The notes: a model not told the origin generated them from the letters alone. Positions 45,167 to 56,667 are shown, counted from the stretch's first letter. The stretch: DNA of 64,000 bases from Liriodendron chinense (GCA_003013855.2 ML058493.1:620001-684000); one strand, 5' to 3'. Made by a program: numbers and translations.

Positions 45167-45521
45167 GGGAGAGGATTAGGTGAGACCCGGACTCACCCAA
45201 GACGGTGCAGCCCTTACCATAAGGCCCACCTTGATGTATGTATTTTGCATCATGGGGCCCACCTGGATGTATGTATTCTGCATCAACACTGTCCATCAAT
45301 TTTTTCAGATCATTTTAGGGCATCATCCCAAAAATGAAGCAGATCCAATTATCAGGTGGACCACCTAATAATTGGATCTGCTTCATTTTTAGGATTATGC
45401 CCTAAAATGATCTGAAAAAATGGATGGACGGTGTGGATACAGAATTCATACATCAAGGTGGGCCCCACCGTAAGAACCGCACCTTCTTTGGTGAGGCCGG
45501 CGTCTCACCTAATCCGCTTCC
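45167..45521. mobile_element. Family M MITE, central-deletion foldback
   Basis: The ends GGGAGAGGATTAGGTGAGAC and GTCTCACCTAATCCGCTTCC are inverted. From about 45250 to 45470 the two arms are complementary nearly without gaps, meeting at GGTGGACCACC (about 45355-45366), so the copy is one long hairpin with no loop. Flanking TSD is poor (AGTA only). Confidence 0.8.
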
Positions 45522-45526
45522 AGTAA

Positions 45527-45836
45527 GGGTTTTACTGCAAGAGCCCTGAGGTGTGGCTATTATTAATAAATTCTAATTTCTCATCTGACTTATTTTTTTA
45601 ACCTTTTGATGAGAAATTGATAATTTTACAGTCGAAAATGCTCTTCTGGCCACCACGTGCTCAAGGGGAATCCACCGTCTCCAGGAATCCATAGTGCTTA
45701 AGGGGAATCGGTTGGAGGGGCATTTTCTACCATAAAATTTTAATTTCTTATCAAAAGGCCAAAAAAGATAAACCAGATGAGAAATTAGACTTTTAGTAAA
45801 AATAGCCACAAGTAAGGGCTATTACAGTAAACACCC
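45527..45836. mobile_element. MITE family C, copy C1
   Basis: TIRs GGGTTTTACTGCAAGAGCCCT and AGGGCTATTACAGTAAACACC extend about 45 bp, including TGGCTATT / AATAGCCA. The centre contains GAGAAATTGA-type repeats. A second copy is at 46395-46706. Confidence 0.82.
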
Positions 45837-45889
45837 CCTTCCAATACCAATCCAGATGGGACTGCATACCGAGTGACTCAGCACGCTAA

Positions 45890-46366
45890 GCGTACTGAGT
45901 AAACTCTGTGGTGCCCACAGTGATTTATGTATTTTACCCACTCCGTTCTTCCATTTTATCAGATAATTGTAAGGCTTGATAAAAAAAAAAAATGAAGCAT
46001 ATCCAAAGCTCAATTGGAACACACCACATGAAACAATGTGAATTGAATGTTTATGGTTGAAAATTTCTTGAGGACCACAGAAGTTTAGGATCAAGCTAAT
46101 ATATTATTTTCCCTTCATCCATGTCTATGTAATCTTATGAACTGGTTGGATGACAAATAAACATCACTCTGGGCCCTAGGAAGGTTTCAATGGTGGAAAT
46201 CATTATTCCCACTATTTCCTATGGTGTCGTCCACTTGAGCTTTGGATATGCTTCATTTTTGGGTTCAACCCTTAAAATGAACTGCTGAAACGTATGAACG
46301 GCTTGGATAAACCATATAAATTCATAATGGTCTGACATAGTTAATTTACTATATACCATAAAAGGG
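45890..46366. mobile_element. Family M-like MITE
   Basis: TACTGAGTAAACTCTGTGGTGCC on the left pairs with GGTCTGACATAGTTAATTTACT on the right. Internal landmarks AAATGAAGCATATCCAAAGC and GGTTGGATGACAAATAAACAT are present. TSD not resolved. Confidence 0.65.
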
Positions 46367-46394
46367 TATGCAATCAGATTTCTCAATCCACTCA

Positions 46395-46706
46395 AGATTT
46401 TACTACAATAGCCCTGCCGTGTAGCTATTTTTAATAAAAGTCAATTTCTCGTCCGACTCATCTTTTTGGCCTTTTAATGAGAAATTGAAATTTTTACAGT
46501 CGAGAATTCCCCTCTGACGACCATGTGCTCAGGGAGAATCCACCGTGCCCCAGTGGGAATCCATAATGCCCAGGAGAATCAATAGGAGGGGCTTTTTACC
46601 ATAAATTTTCAATTTCTCGTCAAAAGGCCAAAAAAGATGAATCAAATGAGAAATTAGACTTTAAGTAAAAATAGCCACAACGCAGGGCTATCACAGTAAA
46701 AATCCC
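46395..46706. mobile_element. MITE family C, copy C2
   Basis: TIRs GATTTTACTACAATAGCCCTG and AGGGCTATCACAGTAAAAATC. The body matches C1 at 45527-45836, including the GTGCTCAGGGAGAATCCACC block. Confidence 0.82.
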
Positions 46707-46731
46707 AACTACATCGTGCTACAAAGGTTTT

Positions 46732-47207
46732 GGGCGCGATTTGGGTGGATGCCCAACTGTGGAGCCACTGTGATGTATGTGCCTTACATCTACAATGCCC
46801 ATGCATTTTGAAAGCTCATTCCAAGATATAAGTAAAAAAATGAAGCAGTTCCAAATCTTAGGTGGACTGTACCACATGAAACAGTAGTGATTGAATCCGC
46901 ACCATTAAAAACTTCATGGGAGCCACTGGAATGTTTATTTTCCATCCAACCTATTGAAAAGTTAACAAAGACCTAGATGAAAAGACCACACAAATATCGG
47001 ATTAATCCAAAACTTTTGTGGCCCATTAGAAGTCTTTAATGGTTGAGTACCAGTGTTTATGGTAGTATGGTCCACCTAATATTTCGATCTACTTAATTTT
47101 TGGATCATACTCTAAAATGAGTTTTAAAAATAGATGGACGGCGTAGATGTAAGAAAAATACATCACACAATGGACTCCACAGTCAAGGATCCACCGAAGC
47201 CGCGCCC
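46732..47207. mobile_element. Family M MITE with perfect 9-bp TSD
   Basis: Ends GGGCGCGATTTGGGTGGATG and GGATCCACCGAAGCCGCGCCC are inverted. The perfect 9-bp TSD AAAGGTTTT lies at 46723-46731 and 47208-47216. The 476-bp body has no coding capacity. Confidence 0.92.
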
Positions 47208-48529
47208 AAAGGTTTTGTGGCCCAAACATGCCGTCCATCCATTTTATCAGCCCAAAAATGACAATAGGAAACAGTGGTGAGCCATTATAAAAAAATTCTT
47301 TCAACCTATAAAGGTTTTGAATATATTTGTGTTTTCCTTTTGTAAACACATTACCGTGGGCTGATAAGTTGATCAAAGTTGGACGATTTAGATGGACGAT
47401 CATAACCCTAGACCCTGTTTGAATCCTAATCATTTCCAAGTCCTAAACCTAGTTCCAAACCCTAAACCTAGTTTAAACCCTAATTCAAGTCAAAACCTTA
47501 GACTGAGTCACAGCCTAAACCCTAATCCAAAACCTCGAAACCCTAGAACCCAAAAACTCTAGGAGTCCTGAAACCCGACTCGTTGAGTCAACCCGCTAAG
47601 TCATGCTAAGTCAACTTGTTGGTCAAAATCCAGTCAACCCACATAGTCAAGCTAAGGCCCAAGCCTACCCAAGACCAAGTCCAAAGCCCAACCTATAGGC
47701 CCACCAAAGGTCCGTCAGGGGAAACAATATAATGAACCACATAGAAGTCAAAGCTCTCACATGTTTGGGGGAGGAACCCTGCCAAAACAGGGAGTATGAT
47801 GTAGCCTAGGTGGCAACGCCATGTGGCACACCCTCTACTTCGGTAGAGTGCCTCTAAAGCATGCAAGATTCTCCTTTTTCCAAGTCCAAACATGTGGGGT
47901 CAGCGAAATGTCCCCTGTGCCCCTCTCTTGGTCTCAAATTACCATTTTACCAACCCATCTAGCCATCTAGATGGCGCCACATGGCGATCTAGAATCTAAG
48001 TCATTAAACCATATTTTAGCCCTACACTTCCATGAAATTATAGAAAAATCAGGCTAGGAGGCCCCCTCCCCTTCACATTTCATCCATCCCTGAAATCCTA
48101 AGCCTCTCCCCTTAGCCTAGCTTCCATCCATCCACCAAGGAGATTGAGAGTGAAAAAAAGAGCCGAGCCCAAGTCTAGGCTAGCCTAACTAGGTCCCTAG
48201 CCTTTTGAGCAACCTGATTTCCAATCCGAGCTACTCAATCCAATCCTTGCAACACAACCGTCCCGACTAAAACCAACCTCATCAACCTAGCATCAACATC
48301 ATGCAATACTGTAGACACTCCACCTTCGGCTACACTGTTGGTAGAGATAGCTGGATGAATGGAGGACCATACCCCAAAATCTCATGTCCAAACTCAGCCA
48401 AACTCACCCTTGTAAGCCACAATCCATAACCTAACTCAAGCCTGAACCCAGTCAGCTCGCCCCTAAACATCAGCCTGAAAAAACCTCCATAAAAAAAACC
48501 AGTCAAAAAATCCTAAAAAAGTCAAACTC

Positions 48530-48670
48530 ATTGAGTCAACCCGCTAAGTCAAATCATCGAGTCAACCCGCCGAGTCAAAACTGCCGAGTCAAAACACCGA
48601 GTCAACCCGCCGAGTCAAATCACCGAGTCAACCCGCTGAGTCGACCCACCGAGTCAACTCACTGAGTTCC
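48530..48670 (+). repeat. GAGTCAACCCGCC tandem array in solo LTR U3
   Basis: About ten imperfect units of 12-15 bp (GAGTCAACCCGCC, GAGTCAAAACACC, GAGTCAAATCACC and the like) lie about 110-250 bp upstream of the CTATAAATA box. Many read TGAGTCA or CGAGTCA. Confidence 0.85.
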
Positions 48671-49089
48671 AAGCAGCAGCCCCGAAGCATGTCCGTACTG
48701 CCCGCAGGATCCCGAGAACGTCCGTACAGGCGGCCCCCTGGGTGCCGCCCAAACTTATTTACGCAGAATGACACTGCTCGCTGCTATAAATACCCCCCTC
48801 CCCTTCTCATTTTAACAAGCCTTTGGCCCAAGTGCGATCCAGTCGCTCTGAGTCCACTTCCATCCCTCTTTTAGCCCATTTTTCCACCAAAGAGAGCTCG
48901 AGTGAGAAGAGCCTAGCCCTGGTCCAGCCCAGCCTGACTCTGGTCTAAGTCTCCCAAGCCATCCAAGTCTTGATCCAGCCACTCGAAGCAAATCTTGGGA
49001 CACCTCCGTCCATCTAGCTACTCTTTTTCCAGCATCATCTCATTCGCATCTAGCATAAGTGCAACATTTACTTTTCTTCCAACCCCCCT

Positions 49090-49385
49090 GCTTCACTACA
49101 AGCACTTTGATTATTCAAACACACTGCATGCATTCTGCATAAAGCACCTATCAGTTCGAGCGTATGCTCTGGGCTTGCCTATTAGTGAAACCTGCCCATC
49201 AGAGACTCTTACTGTTCAGACCTGTATTCATATACATATCACTACAAGCACTTTGATCATTCAAACATACAGCATGCGTTCCGCATAAAGCACATGTCAG
49301 TTCGAGCGTATGCTCTGAGCTTGCCTGTTAGTGGAACCTACCCATCAGAAACTCTTACTGTTCAGACCTGCATTCATGCATCATG
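49090..49385 (+). repeat. Tandem duplication (about 146 bp x 2) in solo LTR
   Basis: The unit beginning CACTACAAGCACTTTGAT at about 49093 recurs at about 49240 and runs through CAGTTCGAGCGTATGCTC and CTTACTGTTCAGACCTG. The other LTR of this family (29378-30748) has a single copy. Confidence 0.85.
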
Positions 49386-50767
49386 TCATCTATGAGAATG
49401 TACGAGGATTAAGACAGACTTTCAAGTATTAGTTCGATTCTGTGAAGTAGAGACCGTACTCCGGTACGGGCAGTTGTGAGGTGCTTAACCTCTTCCCACC
49501 CTGTAACTGTGATCCCTTACCTCGAATCTCTGACTGCAGATCAAAAGGAGTCATTTTAGAAAAAGAAATCTTCGGATTCCCTTCTTTAACATTTCTACGG
49601 GGTCTAGCTGACTGTAGATTTGAAGTAACTGGCTAGTGGTGACTCTGGTCTTACATAAACTCATCTGGCATATCCTAGCTTAACACGATAACCAAACAAA
49701 GCCCTCGAGAACGAGGCAAGCCAGTGGCACAAACGGCGATTCGCGCACACGCACCCCTTCTTCTTTTTCTGAAAGGAAAGGGAAAACGACGTACGGGAGC
49801 GCGGAACGGCGAGGGTCCACAAATACGCATTCCCTTCTTAACCCTCCACTTAGTTCATCAGATATCATCAATCTTCTAGTCGACTTGGGCGTATGCTTTG
49901 TGGTTTGTCGATTTAATCGAATCCTACCCATCAGAAACTCGGTCGATTAGCCCATATATTGTCATAATCATTCCATCATATACATCACTCCACTCTCGAC
50001 CAATTCAAGCGTATGCTCTACGGCTTGTCGATATAATCGAATCTTTCCCATCAAAAACTTTGACTAGTTGAATACACTTTCTTATCATTACACCCTACAT
50101 ACACATATCATACATTAACAGTGTGCGAGAACTAATCATAACCTTCAAGAATTAGTCTAATCCTGTGAAGTAGAGACTGTACATCTGTACGGACAGAGTG
50201 AGTGCTTAACACCTTCCATCTTTATAATTGTGGTTCCTTACTTTGAATCTTTAGTCGCAGATCAATTAATCATTTTAGGATTGAGAATCTTTGCATACTC
50301 TTTCCTAACATTCTTATAGGGTCTAGCCAACTGTAGAAATAGAGTTATTGGTTAGTGGCGACTCCAGTTAAATATCATATTATCTAACCCCCAATACACA
50401 CAAAAAAGCCCTCGAGAGAGGTAGAACCACGTGAAGGCCGTGAGGCAGCGTCTACACCTTTCATACATGTTTTTGTAACCTTGTCAATGAGTTGGATGGC
50501 AAATAAACATTACACTAGACCCTAAGAGGTTTTTAGTGTGGGCATTCAATCACCACTGTGGTGTGGTCCACTGAGAATTGGATCTAGCAAAATGGATGGA
50601 CGGCATAGATAAAACAAATAAATCATGGTGGCCATATAGCTTTTTCCAGCACCAACGAGCCGTAGACGTGGTGCCCGGGGGATCATTGTTGAATCCTCCA
50701 GCCAGTGTATCGAGTGGATCATTAACAGACGCCGATTAGCTCCGTCCCCGAATCCAGTCAGCTACAC

Positions 50768-50965
50768 GCAGATTGGGTACTACCCCGCGGTAGCTAGGAA
50801 CAGACGGATGCTCTGAGGGGCCATCGTGATGTAACGTTTTATCCACACCGTTCATCCACTTTTCATATCATTTTAGAATATGATCGCGAAAATGAGGCTG
50901 ATCCAAGGCTCAAGTGGACCACACTACAGGAAGCAGCAGGATGACCGTTGAAACCCTTCCTAAGC
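50768..50965. mobile_element. Family M MITE, truncated on the right
   Basis: GCAGATTGGGTACTACCCCG and GGGGCCATCGTGATGTAACG begin a copy that stops after GTTGAAACCCTTCCTAAG near 50960. Confidence 0.6.
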
Positions 50966-50969
50966 CTAT

Positions 50970-51425
50970 AGGGATATCTCTCTACCCGGGCTGTGGGTCC
51001 ATAGAAATTTTCGTATGTCTGTGATAAATCACTATGTCCATCTATTTTGAAAGACTATAATAGGACAAGATTCTAAAATTCAGGCTAATGCAAAACTCAG
51101 GTGGGTCACACCTACAAAAGAGTGACAACAACGTCCATTGTTGAAACCTTCCTATAGCTGACCATGATGTTTATATTCCATCCAAACCGTTAAAAGAATT
51201 ACTACCACTCAGATGAATTGTAGGAACAAATATCATGTTGATACAAAACTTATGTCAGCGCCGAGCATTCACTCCACATTGTTTCATGTGGTATGGCCCA
51301 CATGAGTTTTGGATTTGACTGGTTCTTAAAATTCTGTCCTATTGTTGTCTTTAAAAATAGATGGATGGAGTGGATTTTTCAGGGACATCTCTAAGGACCC
51401 CACTATGCCCGGGATCACAGGCAAG
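50970..51425. mobile_element. MITE related to family M
   Basis: GGGATATCTCTCTACCCGGG and CTATGCCCGGGATCACAG form degenerate ends. Internal inverted landmarks are AAAACTCAGGTGGGTCACAC and ATGGCCCACATGAGTTTTGG. Boundaries are approximate. Confidence 0.5.
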
Positions 51426-51439
51426 CCACTCCCCACATC

Positions 51440-52035
51440 TAGAGCTGAACACAAGTCAAGCTAGCTAGCTCGAAAACTTGCTTGAACCCACTCGATTGAG
51501 CTCAATCCGACTCAACTTACAGACTGGTTTGAGTCAATTTGAAAGGCTAAACCCATAGCTCAAAAAAATAGAGTCCAGTTTGAACTGGGTCAAGCTCAAA
51601 TCGACCCAACTCAAACTCGATTCACACCCTACTCGCTCGAATTTTTATAAAATGTATATTAGTTATATAGAAAGTAAAAGTACAAAAAGTTAAAAATTAA
51701 AAGGAAAATCCTATCCAACCCCCCTTTTCTTTTACCCTACCCAACCTCCCTTTCCTTTTATCCTACCTTGGTTCCAACGCATCAAGTGAAACAAATGTAT
51801 TTATTGTTATGCACTTTGATTTTATTACGATTTTTAAAATAGTATTAAAAAAAATTCATATAACTCAAACTCTAACAACTTGCTCGACCCAACTCAATCC
51901 CAGCTGGACTCAGCTCGAATCAGCGAGCCGGGGTGAGCTCAAAGACCAAGTCAAGCGAAGCTCGAGCTTGGGTCATGGTGGGGTTGAGATAAGCTTGGCC
52001 CAGCTCGACTCAAACTTGACTTGTGTTCAGCTCTA
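51440..52035. mobile_element. hAT-type MITE with perfect 21-bp TIRs
   Basis: TAGAGCTGAACACAAGTCAA at the left pairs with TTGACTTGTGTTCAGCTCTA at the right. The 8-bp TSD is CCCACATC / CCCGCATC (51432-51439 and 52036-52043, one mismatch). The interior is rich in GCTCGAAC/CAACTCGA strings with no ORF of note. Confidence 0.9.
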
Positions 52036-52049
52036 CCCGCATCCACCAG

Positions 52050-52560
52050 GCTTGGATTCGGTTCACAGCTAATCCATGTCGGGTTCTAATGGTCAGTTCA
52101 GAGCGTTGACGCTGGACTGGGCAGAGAAAATTCGAAATTTCAGTCTACGATTTGTTAATTCCACACACGTGTGTAGGTTCTCTGCCCACTCACGCAGGCA
52201 CGCTGAACAAATCTAAAAATGGATCTCTGTGGGAGATCTGAGCTTTCAATCAGATGATTTTCACTGTTTAGATCTTCTGACTTAAAGATTGGGCTATTTC
52301 ATTTCTCAAGTGCGCCACAACATACAAAAACAAATGGACAACTAGAGAAAAATGTTTTAGCCGCTATTTACTTTGAAATTTTTGGCCCACTTGAGAGGTG
52401 AAACTGCCTCTTCATTTCAGACAGAAGATTTAAGTATTGTTTTAAGATGTATAGAAAGTTCAGATCCTATGCATATATTCCATATTAGCATTTGTGGGTC
52501 AGGAACCACGCAATTTCCCGTACCCCACCATAGGTAGTTCATGCCGTCGGAAGCCATGTG
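52050..52560. other. Spacer, no gene seen
   Basis: No domain, TIR or tandem array is recognised. A TTTCAATCAGATGATTTTCA region has loose inverted similarity with the following 150 bp, possibly an old MITE. Confidence 0.4.
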
Positions 52561-52564
52561 AGGC

Positions 52565-53075
52565 CGGGCGCGGATCGGCTAGTACCAATAAGGGGTGGTT
52601 TCAAATCTCTGTGGGCCCCACCATGATATGTGTGTTTTATCCACACTGTCCATCCATTTCTCCATCTGATTTTAAGGTATCAGCCCAAAAATCAGATAGA
52701 TCCAAATCTCAGGTGGACCACACCAAAGGAAAACAGTGGGGATTGACGCTTAGTGTTGAAACTTTTTTGGGCGCGACAAAAGTTTAGTATCTAGTTGATA
52801 TTTGTTTCTTCCCTTCATTTAGGTCTATTTGACCTTATCAACATATTGGATGGAAAATAAAAAATTACAGTGGGCCCTAGGAAGATTTTAATGGTGGACG
52901 TTCAATCCCCACTGTTTTCCTGTAGTGTGGTCCACCTGAGATTTGGATCTGTCTGATTTTTGGGATTATTCCTTAAAATCAGATGGAGAAATGGATGGAA
53001 GGCGTGGATAAAACACACATATCATTGTGGGGCCCACGGAGATTTAAAACCACAGGACTAGCCTATCCGCGCCCG
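52565..53075. mobile_element. Family M MITE
   Basis: Ends CGGGCGCGGATCGGCTAGT and CTAGCCTATCCGCGCCCG are inverted. Subterminal GTGGGCCCCACCATGATATG pairs with CATTGTGGGGCCCACGGAG. TSD not clear (shared GTGAG). Confidence 0.8.
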
Positions 53076-53346
53076 GTGAGTCCTGGAAGCGGATTGTGTG
53101 GTGTGCCACACACCACCGACCTCCGTGGTGTGTTGAGATCACCAAGTTCTGTGAGCCCCAGGGCATGTGTTATATCCACAGCACAGCAAGCAGTTGATCC
53201 CAAGGATGAGACAGATACACATCTCAAGTAAACACACCACAGTGTGACAGCTAGCCGTGTAGACAATGATTCGCAACGTTGAAACCTTCTTAGGGTCTAC
53301 TATTATGTTTATTTGTCATTCAACCTGTTCATCAGGTCATACAACC

Positions 53347-53397
<51 letters not shown>
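53347..53397. repeat. (TA)n(GA)n microsatellite left of A3
   Basis: (TA)10 then (GA)15, directly abutting MITE A3. Confidence 0.95.
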
Positions 53398-53400
<3 letters not shown>

Positions 53401-53770
53401 TGCTCACCTGCGCACTTATCGTGAGAGAACTCGTGAGCACTTTTTCTTGGCTCATCATACATGATATGAGCCAAAAATCTGAGCCATTCATGTGATGCAG
53501 CACCCCAAAAAACCCTTAGGGCCCATCTTTCAACTTGTTCCAGAACTTTGGTGGGCCATGAAAGAAGGAAATAGTTTCCTCCCTTGATTTGCCTCTTGCT
53601 TTCTGCTGCAGCCCACCAGAGTTTTGGATCAGGTTGAAAGATGGGCCCTAGGGATTTTTTAGGGTGCTGCATCACATGGACGGCTCAGATTTTGGGGTCA
53701 CATCACGTGCGATGAGCCATGAAAAAGTGCTCATGAGTCTCTCTCACGAGAAGTGCCCATGTGAGCATTC
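53398..53770. mobile_element. MITE family A, copy A3
   Basis: GAATGCTCACCTGCGCACTT and GCCCATGTGAGCATTC are inverted ends; TIR similarity runs about 110 bp inward (GAGCACTTTTTCTTGGCTCA / GAGCCATGAAAAAGTGCTCA). (TA)n follows at 53771-53784. Close to A2 in sequence. Confidence 0.88.
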
Positions 53771-53926
53771 CTATATATATATATCGGATTGATCCAAAAT
53801 TTCTTCTATAGCCCTAAAGAGTTTTCAATGGTAGACGTTCAATCTTCACTGATTGTTGTGGTGTAGTACACTTAGATTCGGATATTCCTCATTTTTTTGG
53901 CACATGCCCTAAAATGGATATAACAT

Positions 53927-54815
53927 TGTAGACACCACAATCCAAGCTAAAATGATGATTAAGATTGCACGATTAGGATGGATGGTGATCTATACTCATA
54001 TTTGAACCCTAACCCATATCTAATCCCTAATTCATATCCCAAACCTTTAGTCCTATCTTAATCCCAAACCCTAACCGTTAATTCAAACCTTAACTCATAT
54101 CTAAATCCTAATCCATCTCAAAACCCTAATCTTTGTCCCAAACCCTAATCCATGTCCAAGACCCGAACCCAAACCTAATTAACTCACCTTGAACCGTAAA
54201 CCTAAAAGACCACCCTTAGAAAAATCCAAGCCAAAAACTTTCCAATGGATCAACCCGGCAAGTCAACTCACTAGGTCAACCCAGTCAACTCACCTAGTTA
54301 AAGCTCAAACTAAACATAAACCCAAACCTTAGCCGCAAAAATGAGCTAGACAGCAGAGTACCCCAAACCAGAGGGAAAAGAGCATACTGGCTCGGAATCC
54401 AGTTCCCCAAAGCTAGAGTGTCATCTGTGGGCAGGCTGCACCTACCCTAAATTACAAAATCTGCCACTTCGAGTGGCTATAAATACCCTCTAAGCTTTCA
54501 TTTTCCACAATCTAAAAGTTTAGAGTCCTCTATAAGTAACAACTCGTTTCCTTCCAATTTCAACTCGTTCCTCCACCAAGGAAAGTGAGAGTAAGTGAGA
54601 AGAATTTAGCCCTGGTTTAGCGCAATTTAACTAAAGCTCAAGCCTCTGAAGTCATCCAAATTCTAATTCAAGCTGCTCGAGCTAACCTACGCGATACTAC
54701 CGTCCATTCGACCGTCTAAATATCATCTTTATTTATATCATATCTCAATATAGTGCAATACTCTTTATTTTTTCCAACCCCCTGCTCATTACATCCATTA
54801 ACATCATATCATATC
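53927..54815 (+). mobile_element. Truncated LTR, TGTAGACACC type
   Basis: It starts TGTAGACACCACAATCC (left flank AACAT). It carries repeated AACCCTAAYCC strings and AGTCAACTCACTAGGTCAAC, then a CTATAAATACCCTC TATA region near 54478. The 3' end of the family is not reached; host MITE sequence resumes about 54816. Confidence 0.68.
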
Positions 54816-55044
54816 ACCCCTAGAATCTTTTATGGCCCCATGAATGTTTCAACTGTGGACATTCAATCCTCACATTTTTGACCCATTTATTCTTAGATCC
54901 AGCTCATTTTTTTTTTTCGCACGTCCCAAAATGAGCTCACAAAACAGATGGTTGGGGTGGATTTCTCACCGACATCATGGTGGGCCCACCTAAATTACAG
55001 TGCAGGAACTTTCTCTCTCTTTCAAAGGAAATCTGCTTGCTTGC

Positions 55045-55591
55045 AAGAGCGAATTAGGTGTTACTCAAGGAACAACTTAATGGGTGTTACCCCTACCGTA
55101 TGGCCCACATGGGTGACATTTTATATATCCACACTATCTATCCATTTCACCAACCCATTTTAGAATAGGGTTTTAAAAATTATACAAATTCAAATCTTGG
55201 GCGGACCATACCACTAGAAATAGTGGTGATTGAGTGCCCCACCATTAAAAATTCCAAAGAGCCCATCGTAAGGTTTTAGTAGTGTTTATTTGCAATCCAA
55301 TCTCTTGATAATGTGAAGAAGATCTGGAATAAGGGAAAATATCAATATCAGGTTGATCAAAAACTTTTGTAGCCCATAGAAAGTTTTTAATGGTCGTTCA
55401 TCACTATTTCTAGTAGTATGGTCCACCTAAGATTTGGATCTTCTTAGGGTTTGGTATCACGTCCTAAAATGAGATGGAAGATGGAAAAACATATAGATGG
55501 CATGGATATATACACAATACATCAATATAGGCCCCACACGATTAAGGTACTACCCACTAAGTTGTAGCTGCGTAATATCTAATACGCTCTC
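55045..55591. mobile_element. Family M MITE, intact reference copy for the FEX intron 1 copy
   Basis: AAGAGCGAATTAGGTGTTAC at the left and TATCTAATACGCTCTC at the right. TSD CTTGCTTGC / ATTGCTTGC (55036-55044 and 55592-55600, 8 of 9). GAACAACTTAATGGGTGTTA pairs with TACCCACTAAGTTGTAGC. 547 bp. Confidence 0.87.
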
Positions 55592-55627
55592 ATTGCTTGC
55601 CATTTTGGAAGAGATTCTCGGAGAAAT

Positions 55628-55659
<32 letters not shown>

Positions 55660-56200
55660 ATAGAAGAGCTTGCTCTCTCCGCATTAAAAATCTCCTCTCG
55701 AGATATGAAACAGTTGAAGGCTTGAAGCATACAATAGTGGGGATCCGATTAGATCTCACTACAAAATCTGAATCCAACCCAAATATGATTCGGATTTATT
55801 TTTGTGAACTCAAATCTGATCCATTTAATTAATCAGACCTAACGCAGCATCATACAGATTCGGAGCGCATTGGATATCAGATCTAACCTGCTACATTGAG
55901 AGCCCTATTAATTGGGGGGGGGGGTATTAAAAAATTTACTCTCATTCTCGTTGTTCTAAATTCATCATTAGATACTTAGAATCATATGTTACTTGTAATT
56001 TTCTAATAGTAGCCTTTAGAAACAGTCGGGATATTTTCAATGACCACCTAATTTTTGTCATAGAATTTTGACTTTCCTTGATTCAAGGTCAAATTATTTT
56101 TGGTCACGCCCATGAATGGTGTGGTCTCTGATGTGTATGGGCATCGGGAATGCTCACATGATGGGCCAGCAGAGTATGATGGATGATACACATGCACTTA
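55592..56200. other. Spacer with (GA)n and poly-G, no gene seen
   Basis: (GA)n at about 55633-55660 and a run of 11-12 G near 55914-55924. No recognisable gene. Confidence 0.5.
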
Positions 56201-56206
56201 AAGCGT

Positions 56207-56378
56207 CTTGCCTGCTAGCCCAGCTGGAATACACCTAGGCGTTTCAACCGCAAGTCTCAGGTTCGAAATCCTAAGGAGACACTAATCCCACGGACGGGTG
56301 GGTGGGTTGGTGGGTGGGTCGTGTGACTAACTCGTGTGGGTGCATTGCCCACCGAACAGGGCGGCTGGGTTGCAAGAC
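56207..56378 (+). mobile_element. tRNA-derived SINE (family S2)
   Basis: A-box-like CTAGCCCAGCTGGAAT (56215) and B-box-like AGGTTCGAAATCC (56259) lie 30 bp apart as in tRNA-derived SINEs. A GGGTGGGTGGGTTGGTGGGTG tract follows. The element ends near a TA-rich tract at 56384. TSD not fixed. Confidence 0.62.
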
Positions 56379-56383
56379 TAACA

Positions 56384-56398
56384 AATATATATATATAT

Positions 56399-56445
<47 letters not shown>
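56384..56445. repeat. (AT)n microsatellite, interrupted
   Basis: Two TA runs (about 56384-56398 and 56403-56444) separated by ACAA. Confidence 0.95.
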
Positions 56446-56446
<1 letters not shown>

Positions 56447-56667
56447 TAAAAATTACTTAAAATGCAATTAAACCTTGGCATGCATATGAAAAAGATTATT
56501 TAATAATTATTTGACTATCAAATTGGTAGGCATTAAATATCTGACAATCATGGCTGATCCACAAGAGGGCCCACCTGAACTGGGGATGAACGCTTCTTTG
56601 GTGCATCTGTGCCCACCAAATGAGTTGATGAACCTGATAATTGGCCCAAGCCCAAGGCATCTACATG

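Larger units (their letters stand above)
48310..49821 (+). mobile_element. Inner solo LTR (TGTAGACACTCC type, 1512 bp)
   Basis: It starts TGTAGACACTCCACC, ends GAGGGTCCACA, and has a perfect TSD AATAC (48305-48309 and 49822-49826). Same family as 29378-30748. It contains the GAGTCAACCCGCC array (48530-48670), a CTATAAATACCCCCC TATA region at 48784, and an internal tandem duplication at 49090-49385. Confidence 0.9.
47341..50456 (+). mobile_element. Solo LTR interrupted by a second solo LTR
   Basis: It begins TGTAAACACATTACCG and ends GGCAGCGTCTACA with perfect TSD CCTTT (47336-47340 and 50457-50461). The insertion at 48310-49821 removed, it is about 1.6 kb. It carries ACCCTAAACC-like runs and AGTCAACCCGCTAAGTCA strings; its 3' half resembles the inner solo LTR (GTGAAGTAGAGACTGTAC and GGTCTAGCCAACTGTAG). 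Confidence 0.82.
47217..50650. mobile_element. Family M-like MITE halves split by nested solo LTRs
   Basis: Left part (47217-47340) carries CATGCCGTCCATCCATTTTA and a body ending GTGTTTTCCTTT. The right part (50457-50650) resumes at CCTTTCATACATGTTTTTGTAACC, continues as other copies do (GGATGGCAAATAAACATTAC) and ends in GGATGGACGGCATAGATAAA. The join across the insertion is exact after removing one CCTTT. Confidence 0.72.
53085..55000. mobile_element. Family M MITE split by MITE A3 and a truncated LTR
   Basis: The left part (53085-53346) has TGGAAGCGGATTGTGTGGTG and a body reaching the CAACCTGTTCATCAGGTCAT landmark. The A3 copy and its TA tracts follow, and the body resumes at TCGGATTGATCCAAAATTTC (53785). 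The truncated LTR interrupts it again at 53927. The last part (54816-55000) ends CATCATGGTGGGCCCACC. Confidence 0.55.

Noticed and set aside
55497..55832. 111-codon frame
   Set aside because: Crosses a MITE end and a (GA)n tract; no domain.
56211..56275. Possible tRNA gene
   Set aside because: tRNA-like boxes only; downstream unrelated body and lack of a full acceptor stem fit a SINE head.
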